A DNA stretch of 64,000 nt. Origin: Protonemura montana (lineage: Eukaryota > Arthropoda > Insecta > Plecoptera > Nemouridae). Positions within the stretch are counted from its first letter, which is position 1, and every line of letters starts with the position of its first letter. The DNA lies in assembly GCA_947568835.1 (NCBI GenBank), contig OX387611.1, positions 2,050,001-2,114,000 of the forward strand. Reading direction: 5' to 3'. Shown one piece after another: positions 22,301-32,745 of this stretch. A model generated the notes under the pieces. That model worked only from the letters and a program-made list of their open reading frames with translations, was not told the DNA's origin and did no database searches. The translations under genes were made by a program, and so were the position numbers.

Positions 22301-25300
22301 TCTGAAGCGTTCGAATGCCAATAAGATGGTTATATTGCAAGGGGCTGCCTTAAAGTTATGGCTTTTGCCACTTGCCTGCAGCAAAACGGTGCATTTCTTC
22401 AAGTTAAATGGTAGAAACATGATTGAACACTTAACCTAAATAACTTGAAACATCACAATTAAAAAATCTGCAATATGTAAAATATATTCAAAAGTATTGA
22501 GACAATGTATTGTCTCAGCTAAGCGTATTAAATAATTATGTACAGAAGATACAATATAAAAAACTATCACAAAATACAAACGTCAATCAAATGTTCTTAC
22601 TTGATCCTTCGTTCTAAGTCTCTCTCTTGAATCACGTCGATCCCCGCAACAATCATCACCGAGACAGTCATGACAGACGCCACTCTCAGAAACGTGACCG
22701 ACCAAAAGTGACACCACTTCTTCGTGTGCTCATCGACCGCCTTGGTGTACTCGTCGTAGGGAGGGTACAGTTCGTCCACGTTACGCAGCAGCTGTACGAG
22801 CTCGGTCAGCTCGTCGTTCTTCAGCAAGAAGGTAAAGTAAATGATTCCTGGCAGAAAGTTCCCGATTAAGATGCCCAGACATTCAGAAACTTCACCGAAG
22901 TTGTCCAAGTTTTTGTAGATGTACATGGGAATGCCGTAGGAGTAGGCATAAGCGGCGTTCAAGCCAACGCTAAGTATAACCAGTCGTTTGATGTAATAGC
23001 TGAGGCGTTTGGGTGCGCTTCTGTCGATCCAGAATCCTGTTGACAGAATTTCCGTATTTTAGATGCATCTTAGGGTTGAGTAGAGGATTCGTGGTGTTTA
23101 ATGGGGTTTTATCGCCTGCATCTTCTCTTTCTGGGGAATGCAGGGAACAAAATCGTATTTTTGATTCTTTAATTAGGGCTGGTAAATACGGTTCTGCGAC
23201 TAAAAACAAATCGTTAGTGCACATTTTCCAATAAATCCATTCTTAAAAAACATATTTCTAAAAACTGGATACAACTAATAAGGAAGGCTTTTCAAAATGG
23301 TTGGCTGGAGTTTTTGTATGTGTAGTTTGGTAGTGTTAATAGATTGAAGAAATTTGGGATCAACAGCAGCGAAAACTCAGGTTTTTTTTGTGAAAAACAC
23401 CGGAAGACGCCTTGAACAGACTCTTTTACAACGCGTGTAAATAAAGGACGAAATAATATTTTCTGTTATCTTCCGCCCTCCATAGAAACGCTTAATTTCA
23501 TTTAAAATGTCAACCAGTTAATATCAAATTAAAATAATATTCCTCCCTCTCCGGCATTTGAAATTTAAATCAGACTTCCCCACATCTAGCAAGTTTCAAC
23601 ACAAGGAAAACACGAGATATTGATGTGAATTTGTTTCGAGGCGTAATGATAGGTTTCGTTGTGTGCCAGCCGGCCAAGGAAAAGCTACTTTAAAAATCGA
23701 TATTGTTTTAAGAATCAACTTTGTCAAAGTTTTCTTTCATTGCCACCTGGTTTACTTCACATGAATTAACATTGCTCATAAAAGACAATCGAAACTTAGC
23801 GCCTGGCTTCCAATGTCACAGAAAAACAACGCATTATTTCAGCAGGCCGTGTTTGTTTTAAAACATATGCTATGCTTCTTATTCCAAGCATCAAAATGGA
23901 GGAAAATGAATGTGACCTTTGTCTTAGAGTTGTACTCTGATTCGCTTACGATTTTTTTCACGACCAAAGAATGAAACCTAAATTATTATTTGGCGCTCAA
24001 TCACCTATTTTCCATTAGGCGGAAAGCTGCCTGGATGATGTCACGAGTGGGAGACGGGCAACAGTGGCGCTATAGGCTCGGTCGGTGACCGCTTGCCGAG
24101 GCTGCTTTGCTGGCAATTAGTTTGCGTGAAACCTTCTTGCGAGTAGCAGTGTGGTAATTTATCTCATGTTTGTGCTTTTTGTCCTTACAATTGTCGTTTA
24201 ATTGTAAGACAACTGTAGGATTATAGAGAAACATTGTTGTGTACCAGAGCTCAACTGAGTTGGGCAACACCAACTTCGTATCTCTTTTCATCGGCTAGCT
24301 TGAGCACATGTTCCTCTTTCTCTCTCTGATTGATTATTTTTATTTTAAACTTCCCACAATTGAATTCGTTTGGCATCAATAGATCAATAGAAGTTTTAGC
24401 GTCATATTTTCGGATTTTAACTCACGTCCCAGCGCCACATCAGCTTTTAATTGCAGCAAGTTTATAATGTCCCACTGAGAAAATGTCGAGGCTATTTTAA
24501 TTAGAGTAATTCTATCCTGTCACTTACTTACAAACACATTGGCTCACGCTTATCGGCGACGTGAATTGCATGGAGGACAATGTCGCGAAGTGCAAATGTC
24601 AAGAAACAGACAATTCTTTCGACAGGTTTCCTTGTCGCAGCGTTTGAGCTAGAATTCTAGAACTCGAATATGTTGTAGATAAAGAATAAAAATTATGAAA
24701 AACTTATCCTTTTTTCGAAAATTATTTTACTTTTTAATAATTTTAGCAGGTACAAAAATATAACCCTGATGTTCACAAGTGAAATTCTTTGTCTACAAAA
24801 TTAATTTGTCCTACACGATTTCTAGAATTCTAGCCTGATCGGTGGGGTCAGGAAACTTCTAGAAAGATTGGTCTGAAATCGCTACGGAACTCTGTTCCGG
24901 GTTCTTAAAGTTCTAAAATCTGCGTCCACATTTTGGTTTTTATTTTTTTTCAGATTAAAAAAAAAATATTTTTTGTTAAATAATATTTAAATATCTGCGT
25001 ACCATCATTTTGATACAAAAGTAACCGAATAGTTACTTGGTTTTCTCGTTAGATCACTGACGATCAGCAAAAAATACTCTGGATCAGATTTTGTGTAGTA
25101 GACCATCGAACGGTCTGGCTTGTTGTAAACACCGGTCCTCGTGAGATCACCGAAGTTAAGCAACACTGCGCTGGGAAACCAGTTGAAAAAATAATCTTAA
25201 ATATAATTCTTTGTCCATTGCAAGCATTTGCAATTCAAAACAAATTTCAATAGAAAGAACCTGATTTATTACAACTTCCGGTCCATTAAACCTTTAAGTC

Positions 25301-25476
25301 AGTCTCAGACCAAGAGTTTTACTCTCACTCGGGGTTACTGGAGTAACTTGTAATTGTCGGGCTAATTTCTGCAGGATCCACACTTCACTTGCCAACCAGC
25401 CGCCAGGTGCGCTTGCCCCGGACACAGACTCACCCAGGACTTGCAGCATCTGCATGTTCTTCTCGAGGACGCTCAT
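19357..25476 (-). CDS. OR-2: complete insect odorant receptor (7tm_6)
   Basis: Eight exons, right to left: 25476-25434, 23036-22601, 22152-21818, 21669-21558, 20993-20894, 20561-20460, 19977-19822, 19404-19357. All borders are GT..AG, phases are 1,2,1,2,0,0,0, and the sum is 1332 bases, giving 443 residues with no stop. The start is MSVLEKNMQMLQVLG, then FWIDRSAPKR. TM1-TM3 lie at about residues 30-160, TM4 at about 170-205, a long acidic loop follows, TM5 lies near 312-342 and TM6 near 345-375. The family signature near the end reads GCGWTDASKSFKRSV and AAGFVPLSMDTFK, then INSAYQSYMVLSSF and stop. The length is usual for the family. By family knowledge the protein is an odorant-tuning subunit of an Orco-dependent cation channel. 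Its ligand cannot be inferred. It is most like OR-3. Confidence 0.92.
23037..25433 (-). other. Intron 1 of OR-2
   Basis: A 2.4-kb intron separates the tiny first exon from exon 2. It shares blocks with OR-1 intron 1 and carries a 5S-like repeat at about 25090-25175. The minus-strand frame at 24291-24070 has no recognisable features. No other gene is seen. Confidence 0.55.
25090..25175 (+). repeat. 5S-rRNA-like repeat
   Basis: This copy reads caccggtcctcgtgagatca, then ccgaagttaagcaacactgc, the closest match in the window to the internal control region of 5S rRNA (CCGATCACCGAAGTTAAGCA). The ends of a full 5S gene are not recognisable. It sits in OR-2 intron 1, as the 6.5 kb copy sits in OR-1 intron 1. 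Confidence 0.6.
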
Positions 25477-25560
25477 TCTGCACACTTTACCTTCACACAA
25501 TCCTTGGCCAGACTGTCAGGACATCGGGCGACAAAAACACGCCACAGACAACGTTTTAAA
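25477..25560 (-). promoter_or_regulatory. Conserved 5' flank of OR-2 exon 1
   Basis: The block upstream of the OR-2 start matches the other four OR copies (gatgtcctgacagtctggcc-like sequence and an upstream ctttaaaacgttgt-like motif). It probably holds the 5' UTR and core promoter. This is inferred from conservation only. Confidence 0.4.
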
Positions 25561-26305
25561 GCGGCGACAGACAAAAAGAAGGGAATTGATGAAACATGCA
25601 TTAAGTAGCAACGAAAGAACACGGAACGTTGCTTTAAAATCTTGCCAGGCGTAATGATAGGTTTGACAGACAAAGGTCTGCCAACTGACAGCACATTTTT
25701 CACAAATTTAATATGTTAAGTGTTCGTCTTATCAATGTTTAATTTCAAGCATTGGAACTGAATATTATAACCCGATGTAGACAAACGACAATCGACACAT
25801 TGCGTCTAGCGGCGTTAATATCATAAATAAGTACCGACACTGAGTAATGTTTTGCAGTTTGTTGCTAGGCGATGATAATCTTAGTTTGTTTGTCTTGAGG
25901 TGAAACGAGGTCAGCACGCTGTGAGGAGATACAATATTTATAACCAATCAAATATCGACCACGTTTCACGACGATGTGCGTGTAAATGCTTAGGTGTTAG
26001 TTATTATAATTAAAATTAAATTTAAAATTTAAAAAAATAAAATTCTTGCTCCGGTTATTTTGCTTCAGCGAAGGATGCGCTAGCTAAAGACCAACTGGCA
26101 TATTTTAACGCTTGAAATAACAGTGATAAAGTTGTATTTGCAGCACGGGTTCTATGAAAGGTATCACAAATAAATACATGAATGAATGAATGAATGAATA
26201 GTAGGGTTTATAGGCGCGTCAACATCATGGTCATTTTGCGCCTGATAATAAGTTGTGATTAAAGAATGAATAATAAAGAAAAATGAAGTTAAGTAACAGT
26301 AGTGA

Positions 26306-29300
26306 CTAGATGTTGTGTAAAATGTTTGCGGCTTTTAAAAACTCAAATAGTTTGTCTATTTCTTTGGGATCGTCGTCCAAGATTTGGCTGATGGTGCTTT
26401 CGATCTTAAGCCGCCTGCGCATCCCTACGTATTTAGTGCATTCGATTAAAATGTGTCGGACGGTTAAAACATCATTGCAGGCCTCACATCGAGGTAGGAT
26501 CTTGTCAGGTGAGAATAAAAACGAGTGGGTTAGGAGTGTGTGCCCGATCCTCAGGCGTGTGAGGACGACCTCCTCCCGTCTCGTGGACCTGATAGACGAG
26601 TCCCATGGAGCAATGGTAGGTTTGATATCTTTTAACTTGTTATTTGTTTCCAGATCCCAGATTTCTTGGAATTTCTTTTTAAAATATGATTTAAAGCTGT
26701 TTTTTAAATCGTTAAAACAGAGCCTGTCGTTGTCTACAGCATTTTTCTCAGTCGCAGCCTTGGCCGCCCTATCAGCGAGCTCATTTCCCTGTATCCCCAC
26801 GTGTCCAGGGACCCAACAGAACACCACCCTGATGCCCTTTGAAGATAGGGACGCCAGGAGTGAGTGAATGCCCTGGACGAGAGTGTGTGGGGAATACAGG
26901 GTGTCTATTGCTTGCAAGGAGCTAAGAGAGTCGGAGCAGATTAAAAAACGCTTCTCGCGTTGATTTGACTCGACGTATTTAAGAGATTGTAAAAGTGCAT
27001 AAAGTTCTGCGGTTAAAATACTACATTTGTCATTTAGTTTAAAACCGTATGAAACGTCTTTATCTAAGATAAAAGCACTGCCAACTGTGTTGTTGTCTTT
27101 GGATCCGTCAGTAAAAATCTTGGTAAAATCCTCGTATTCTCTGCAGAGCTCAGCAAATCTTTTTCTGTATACAAGTGGACTTGTCGTGTTTTTGCCATCC
27201 GACGCCAGACCGGTGAGGCAAGTAGGTCTCCCAGTGATCCACGGAGGAGTGGCACTGAAGCCATGTGGATACATCGTCCTAGGTAAGTGGAAGGAGGCGT
27301 CCACCAGCACATGATTTAGACGGATGCCTGCAGGCATTGTGGCATTGGGGTGAGCGTCGTAAATAGCCTGAAATCGCGGATTTAAAAGAGGCTGATATGT
27401 AGGATGCCTTCTCATGCACACCATCTTGGAGGCATATGCCGTGAGGAGGTATTGCCTGCGGAGATCCAAGGGTGGTTCACCAGACTCGCAGTAAATGCTT
27501 TCAATCCGGCTGGTTCGGAGGGCACCGGTCGCCAGCCGGATGCCTGAGTTGTGGATGGTATTTAAGGTCCTCTTGTAGCTCTCCCTTGCAGAGTCATATA
27601 CAACGCATCCGTAGTCCAGTTTGGATCTAATCAAAGCACGATAGACCCGCAACATGACCGTGCGGTCTGCTCCCCATTGGGTGTTGGTCAGATAGCGTAA
27701 GAGATTAAGACATTTAAAACCTTTGACACGAAGTTGCTTAAAATGTTCCTTCCAATTAAGTTTTCGGTCCAGGACCAGTCCAAGAAATTTAAAACTTTCA
27801 ACAACTGGTAGAGGATCACCGTAGAGGGCAATCTCTGGGTCGGGAAAAACCCCTCTAAGACGGGAGAAGTGCATACACTTGGTTTTTAGAGTTGAAAACG
27901 TGAACCCCATGGTGTCAGCCCACTTTACAAGTCGGTTTACAGTCAGTTGAATCTGCCGAGAGGCAGAGCTAAGGATTTTGGATGAACAGATAATAGCCAG
28001 ATCGTCAACGAACAGGGAGGCATTAACAGGGGACCGGACACAGTCTGTTATACTATTAATAGCGATTGCGAAGAGGGTTACGCTAAGGACGGAGCCTTGT
28101 GGAACACCGTTTTCCTGGATAAAATTGTTGGATAAAACGTTGCGATTGCGGACGTTAAATGTTCTGTCAGCCATAAAATTGAGAATAAAAGTAGGAAGTC
28201 GTCCTTTAAAACCCCAATGGTGTAAATTCTTTAAGATGTTGTATCTCCAGGTAGTATCGTACGCCTTTTCTAAATCGAAAAAGACTCCGATTGCATGTTG
28301 TTTCATGAGAAATGCATTCTGGATCACGGCCTCCATTCTAACAAGATGGTCAAGTGTGCTTCGGTTCTTCCTAAACCCGCACTGAAGGTTAGAGAGAAGC
28401 TTCTTATGTTCCAGCCACCAAATGAGACGGTTATTGACCATCCGCTCCATTATTTTGCACAAACAGCTAGTAAGAGATATAGGACGGTAGCTTGAGGCGT
28501 GTTTTCTTTCCTTGCCAGCTTTGTGAATGGGCACTTTGATTGCATGCCGCCACTCAGCCGGAAAGGATTGAGAGGTCCAGAGTTCATTAAAGGTAGAAAG
28601 GAGAATAGAACGAGAATCAGGTGTAAGATTTTTAAGAAACGAGTTGTGGACCCTGTCAGCCCCCGGAGATGTGTTCTTGGATGTCCGAATGGCATTGTCA
28701 AGCTCCCACTCACTAAACGGCATGTTGTAACTCTCCAAGTTGTTAGCAGAGGCAAACGACAGTTGCCTGCGCTCCGCCGAGAGCTTAATGGACTGGAATG
28801 ATGCCGAGTAGTGGTGAGAGTCAGAGACATCTGCGAAATGTTGCCCAATACAGTTTGCTATCTCTATGGGGGCTGTAAACAGGTGTCCGTTTCTTTCAAT
28901 TCCCGCAATCGTCGTGGACTTTCCCTTTCCAGCGATTTTATTAACCCGGTGCCATACTTTCGTGATGGGGGTGACACAGGTGAGTAACGACACATAATTT
29001 TGCCAGGATTGACGTTGTGAGTTCCTGATCACCTGCCGTGCCTTGGCACGAAGCTGCCGAAAACGTTCCAGGTTTTCGGCTGTAGGTCTTTTGGAAAACA
29101 CACGTAGGGCCTTTTTCCTTGCCTTCAGTGCCTCGTCACAGTTTGCATTCCACCAAGGAACGGGAATGCGACGTGGTTTAGTGGATGTTTGTGGAATGGC
29201 TTCCTCCGCTGCATTAACAATAATCTCCGTGATCTTTCTGATTTTACTAAGCACATCAGTTTCCATGAGTGAAGCATTGAGGTTTGCAAGCCCAGCGAAC

Positions 29301-30007
29301 CGCTTCCAGTCCGCCCGTTTCAAGCTCCATTGAGCGGGGCAGGTAGGGGGTTGAAAGTCGGTCATGATAGTTAAAATGATGGGAAAGTGGTCACTGTTGC
29401 AGAGATCATCGTGAATCGAAAATTCAAACAGAGGGGCCACTGAGGGCGAACACAGACACAGGTCAATTGCAGAGAAGCTCCCGTTAAAAGAGTTGAATCT
29501 GGTGTGTTGTCCATTATTTAAAATAACTAAAAGGTTGTCATCGATAAAAGTTTCCAACATACGGCCCCTACCGTCAACTGTTGAATCGCCCCACAGGGGG
29601 CTGTGAGCGTTGAAGTCGCCCACCAGTACAAAGGGGTGGGGCAGTTGGGATATAAGGTCTTGTAGGTTGGGGGGCGTTGCTGGTGCCCATTCTGGTAAAT
29701 AGATATTACAAAAGGTAATTGGTCGTGGTACGTGGACTCGGATTGCCACTGCCTGGAGGGGTGTTAAGAGTGGCAGTGGACTTGACACCAATGTATCCGA
29801 GACCAACGTAGCCACTCCACCATGCGCCCTATTCCCAGTCAGGTCGTCAAAACGATGAAATGTATAGTTTTTTAAAACAGGCGAGTCATTTGGTGTAAAA
29901 TGTGTCTCTTGCATGAAGATACACAAGGGATTAAAATTTGAGGCTAATAAGCGAACTTCGTCCTTTCGAATTTTAAAACCATTAGAATTCCATGAAATAA
30001 AAGTCAT
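26306..30007 (-). CDS. ORF2: endonuclease, reverse transcriptase, RNase H polyprotein
   Basis: The frame is open to 30082 but starts there with GTG. The ATG near 30007 (MTFISWNSNGF) fits the start of the endonuclease better and is preferred, giving about 1233 residues. Counting from 30082, the endonuclease shows SWNSNG, MQETHF, VGDFNAHSPLWG (about 155) and SDHFPI (about 228). The reverse transcriptase shows FFDLEKAYD (about 602), GVPQGSVLS and FVDD (about 690). RNase H shows FTDGSKDN (about 990), TAELYALL, CSDSLSS and GNELADRAAK. A C-terminal CEACNDVLTVRHILIEC zinc motif lies near 1197. In this family the protein nicks target DNA and copies the RNA in place (target-primed reverse transcription). 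All key acidic residues are intact, so this copy may be active. Confidence 0.93.
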   Translation of the reverse strand: MTFISWNSNGFKIRKDEVRLLASNFNPLCIFMQETHFTPNDSPVLKNYTFHRFDDLTGNRAHGGVATLVSDTLVSSPLPLLTPLQAVAIRVHVPRPITFCNIYLPEWAPATPPNLQDLISQLPHPFVLVGDFNAHSPLWGDSTVDGRGRMLETFIDDNLLVILNNGQHTRFNSFNGSFSAIDLCLCSPSVAPLFEFSIHDDLCNSDHFPIILTIMTDFQPPTCPAQWSLKRADWKRFAGLANLNASLMETDVLSKIRKITEIIVNAAEEAIPQTSTKPRRIPVPWWNANCDEALKARKKALRVFSKRPTAENLERFRQLRAKARQVIRNSQRQSWQNYVSLLTCVTPITKVWHRVNKIAGKGKSTTIAGIERNGHLFTAPIEIANCIGQHFADVSDSHHYSASFQSIKLSAERRQLSFASANNLESYNMPFSEWELDNAIRTSKNTSPGADRVHNSFLKNLTPDSRSILLSTFNELWTSQSFPAEWRHAIKVPIHKAGKERKHASSYRPISLTSCLCKIMERMVNNRLIWWLEHKKLLSNLQCGFRKNRSTLDHLVRMEAVIQNAFLMKQHAIGVFFDLEKAYDTTWRYNILKNLHHWGFKGRLPTFILNFMADRTFNVRNRNVLSNNFIQENGVPQGSVLSVTLFAIAINSITDCVRSPVNASLFVDDLAIICSSKILSSASRQIQLTVNRLVKWADTMGFTFSTLKTKCMHFSRLRGVFPDPEIALYGDPLPVVESFKFLGLVLDRKLNWKEHFKQLRVKGFKCLNLLRYLTNTQWGADRTVMLRVYRALIRSKLDYGCVVYDSARESYKRTLNTIHNSGIRLATGALRTSRIESIYCESGEPPLDLRRQYLLTAYASKMVCMRRHPTYQPLLNPRFQAIYDAHPNATMPAGIRLNHVLVDASFHLPRTMYPHGFSATPPWITGRPTCLTGLASDGKNTTSPLVYRKRFAELCREYEDFTKIFTDGSKDNNTVGSAFILDKDVSYGFKLNDKCSILTAELYALLQSLKYVESNQREKRFLICSDSLSSLQAIDTLYSPHTLVQGIHSLLASLSSKGIRVVFCWVPGHVGIQGNELADRAAKAATEKNAVDNDRLCFNDLKNSFKSYFKKKFQEIWDLETNNKLKDIKPTIAPWDSSIRSTRREEVVLTRLRIGHTLLTHSFLFSPDKILPRCEACNDVLTVRHILIECTKYVGMRRRLKIESTISQILDDDPKEIDKLFEFLKAANILHNI

Positions 30008-30091
30008 AATGCTAATATCACAGAGGAAAAAACTATGGTTAAATATCACAGGTGTCGCTAAGTATTGACTAGAAAGTATCACAGATAAATC

Positions 30092-31480
30092 TTATTTCTT
30101 TTTTAAAAAGTCACTAGCGGAGCCAGAATTCCCAGTATAGGTGATCTTTTGTTTTTTTGATCCCTTCCTGGACACCACTGAGGCATCACTGAGGCTGCAG
30201 TCCATCTCGTCATTTCGGGAATCAATGGACTCCATACTGACCGAGCGACCTCCTGCCTCCCGACTTTTCCGCTCGCTCACCTCTCTCCTCTCAGATTGTT
30301 TTGCCTGGGTAGACCCAGGTGTCCGGGAAGGGCCCGGAGCTGCCGTGGGTGTCTTTTGGTAGGTTGCCATTTCTTCTTCCATTTTTCTGTTCTTTTCCTT
30401 CAATTCTTCATTCTCCCTTCTTAATATTTTAATCTGCTCCGTCTGTTCATCTATTTTTTTGGTCTGTTCCTCAAGCCTCCGCTTGTTCTCCTCCTGCCCA
30501 GAGAGAAGAAGGGTCATCATGTCCATCAGAGTCTTGAGTTCTGATGAACGCGAGGGATGACCCTCCTCAGGACCGGGGACAGGAGGTGGAGCGGCGACTT
30601 GGGCAAAGGATCTTATTTTGGGCAGACTTGGACAGAGGAGACTGTACTTTCTCCTTGCCTCAGGGTAGGAGATATTTTCTAGGGTTTTAATTTCGCAAAT
30701 TTTTTTTTCTTTTTTCCAGACGGGACACTCCCGGGACCAGGATGGGTGCGGAGCTTCGCAGTTCGCACAATGAGCGTCCTGGTCGCACGGGGCGTCTGGA
30801 TGGGCGTCAGACCTGCCACACCTGTCGCACATCCGGCTCCGCCGACAAGACTGCTGGCCGTGGCCAAAGCGTTGGCAGTTAAGGCATCGAAGAGGGTTCG
30901 GGATGCTGGGCTTTACTTCAACACGGATAAATCCGACAAAGATGAACCGGGGCAAAACGGTGGTGTTAAAAGTGAGTATGTGAAGAGGTGATGGTTCGGG
31001 AATATTGCTCTTCCGGGTAATGATCGACTTTATTTCAACGACTCTTTGGTTTTTTAACTCGGACAAGGCCTCCTCCTCGCCCATCTGAAGCAAGTCGTGA
31101 CTGTAAACGACTCCTTTGCAGGAGTTTAGAGTTTTGTGGGCAAGAGTGGAGACCTTGAATGTTCCCAGAAGAGTTAGTTTAGTGAGTCTATCTGAAATTT
31201 CTTTTTTGTTTGTTTCCACAAGAAGGGTTCCGTCACGAAGGCGTTTGGTAGAGCGAAGCTCTCCCACGTCTGCAGACAGGAACCTCTCAATCTTGAATGG
31301 GCTCACGCCAGAGAAGGTGAGGTCTTTGTTGGAGTCTTGTCGGGTGATAATGAAAAACGAGTCAAAGGCATTAATAAAGTTGGCATTGTTCGATTGAACG
31401 TTATGAACGTTGATGGCCTTATCTAAGAGGCCTGGTAAATAGTTAGGGGGGGGGGAAGGGTTTTCTTTGGGGTTTTCCAT
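30092..31480 (-). CDS. ORF1: Gag-like RNA-binding protein with three zinc knuckles
   Basis: The protein has 462 residues and starts MENPKENPSPPPNYLPG. Three CCHC-type knuckles follow one another near residues 198-255: CLNCQRFGHGQQSC (C-x2-C-x4-H-x4-C), CDRCGRSDAHPDAPC, and CANCEAPHPSWSREC. After them comes a predicted coiled coil rich in Glu and Lys (about 320-370, with RRLEEQTKKIDEQ) and a Ser/Arg-rich acidic tail. This order is usual for ORF1 of non-LTR elements of the I/jockey group. The protein coats the element RNA and helps target it to chromosomes. It ends about 85 bases before the preferred ORF2 start, so ORF2 is probably translated by reinitiation or from an internal start. Confidence 0.9.
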   Translation of the reverse strand: MENPKENPSPPPNYLPGLLDKAINVHNVQSNNANFINAFDSFFIITRQDSNKDLTFSGVSPFKIERFLSADVGELRSTKRLRDGTLLVETNKKEISDRLTKLTLLGTFKVSTLAHKTLNSCKGVVYSHDLLQMGEEEALSELKNQRVVEIKSIITRKSNIPEPSPLHILTFNTTVLPRFIFVGFIRVEVKPSIPNPLRCLNCQRFGHGQQSCRRSRMCDRCGRSDAHPDAPCDQDAHCANCEAPHPSWSRECPVWKKEKKICEIKTLENISYPEARRKYSLLCPSLPKIRSFAQVAAPPPVPGPEEGHPSRSSELKTLMDMMTLLLSGQEENKRRLEEQTKKIDEQTEQIKILRRENEELKEKNRKMEEEMATYQKTPTAAPGPSRTPGSTQAKQSERREVSERKSREAGGRSVSMESIDSRNDEMDCSLSDASVVSRKGSKKQKITYTGNSGSASDFLKKK

Positions 31481-32377
31481 ACAGTTTGGAGAAAATTTCG
31501 TCGTCTGGAGCCCTGCCCACCACGGAGCCCAACCAGGGGGACGTTGAACTTCAACGCCGGGGTTGTCCGGACGATATAGTCAGTGGACACCAGTAGCCGC
31601 GAGTGACCGTAAATGATGGGACTCAGGTACGGCCATCACGCCACCGGTGCCCCCATCCTCATCCACGCGTGAAAGGTTAATGTTTCAGGCAAGCCGATTG
31701 ACTGGGGGTGGATTAGCCCCCAGCCTCCTGTTTAAGGTGAAGCAGTAACTAAAGAAGTGTGTTGTTGCTACCCTCTATTTGTTCCACATTATGAACTAGA
31801 AAAATAGCTCCTCAACCCCCAAGAAAAACTTTTCCACCCGTACAGGTGACCGCGCACGGCAAACACGCAGGCAAGTGTTCCGATCTGTACAGGGGGTCGG
31901 CCGGAAGAGAAGACAGAAGAATATAGGATAGTGAAGGTAAAGGGGTAAAGAAGCAGACTCGAGGACTCCCTGCACAGATCCAAGTCACCAGGGTACTGGA
32001 GCTTGCATCGACTCGACATTCAACCAAATCTGTTTCAGTTTCGTTGCCAGGTCGTCATAAGGGAGGGCGCCACACCGCTGTCGCAGAAGGCAGACGGGGG
32101 CTTCAGGAGGTGGCAAGGAATGAAACAAGAAGCGAGGCGAAGAGAAGATAGTGAAATAAAGAGAGGAGAGAAAAAGAGCGCACAGATCCTCCTTAGACCA
32201 AAGTCCGTGTCCCGCGACAGCGGCGCGGCCGGACCATTCTTTGTCTGGATCCTCGCCGGGAGCCTGTCCGGTATAGGAGACCTTATGGGGAGCGAAACCT
32301 CCCCACCGGCAGAGCCTCCCGGGTCATTGGATCACACAAACCCCCTCACCACGGTAAGGTGATAGTCCTCGAGGGGG
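31481..32377 (-). other. 5' UTR of the 26-32 kb retrotransposon
   Basis: About 0.9 kb of GC-richer DNA precedes ORF1. In non-LTR elements this region usually carries an internal promoter, but no promoter motif is certain here. Open frames on either strand are short and look incidental. The first about 100 bases form the ribozyme-like fold listed separately. Confidence 0.6.
32270..32377 (-). ncRNA. Candidate HDV-like self-cleaving ribozyme at the element 5' end
   Basis: The minus strand from 32377 begins CCCCCTC, which can pair perfectly with GAGGGGG 30 bases on (7-bp P1). Just before the second P1 strand, ACC and GGT form a 3-bp P3 around a 7-base loop TTACCGT, and P3 passes directly into P1, as in the HDV fold. 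A 6-bp hairpin GGGGAG..CTCCCC follows (P4-like). After it come ATAAGG and a segment GGTCTCC that can partly pair with GAGGACT (P2, with one mismatch and wobbles). The cleavage site would fall at base 32377, exactly where the target duplication begins. HDV-like ribozymes are known at the 5' ends of R2, RTE and LOA-type elements. The J1/4 link is longer than usual and the catalytic C is not certain. Confidence 0.45.
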
Positions 32378-32388
32378 AATAAATACAT

Positions 32389-32745
32389 TAATAAATAATA
32401 ATAATAATAATAATAATAAGCATTTTATTTCCAGATTGGTCATTACAAATAACATTGGAAAGTCACACAATATTTACAATATCGTTATTAATAAACTCAT
32501 TAACAGAATAAAAGCAGTCGTCCATTAAATAGTTTTTCAGTCTGCTTGTAAAATCTTTATCGTTACTTTTACATTTTATATCCATTGGTAAATGATTAAA
32601 TAATTTCACACCACATGCAATAGGTCCTTTTCTGTAATCTATTGTTGTTAAGTCATATAAGTTATTCTTTGCCCTTAATGTATAATCGTGGTGTTTGTCA
32701 TTACTTTCTTTGGTTAAATACTTATTATTAATAACATACATCACA
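32389..32745 (-). mobile_element. Short 3' fragment of a CR1/L2-like non-LTR element
   Basis: The minus-strand frame 32744-32463 encodes the last 93 residues of an RT protein, with KGPIACGVKLFNHLPMDIK and DDCFYSVNEFIND. An ATT/AAT run at 32396-32420 is the 3' tail. It is 5' truncated and sits next to the younger 26-32 kb element in the same target area (compare 7607-7620). Confidence 0.8.

Larger units (their letters stand above)
26180..32377 (-). mobile_element. Full-length non-LTR retrotransposon with RNase H (I/LOA-like)
   Basis: The element is 6.2 kb and read on the minus strand. It is bounded by an 11-base target duplication, aataaatacat, at 26169-26179 and 32378-32388. The same sequence occurs once, uninterrupted, in the paralogous flank at 7607-7617. 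Order: about 900 bases of 5' UTR, ORF1 (31480-30092), ORF2 (to 26306), a 125-base 3' UTR, and a short CATT repeat as tail. Both frames are open from end to end and all catalytic residues I checked are present. The RNase H domain and three zinc knuckles place it in the I/R1/LOA group of clades; the exact clade is not settled. It landed beside an older fragment (32389-32745), making a nested insertion. Confidence 0.92.

Noticed and set aside
25090-25175. True 5S rRNA gene
   Set aside because: Only the internal region matches; the terminal stem halves and full length are missing.
26310-29333. Plus-strand frames of 95-185 codons across the 26-32 kb element
   Set aside because: They lie antisense to the long, motif-bearing ORF2 and have no features of their own.
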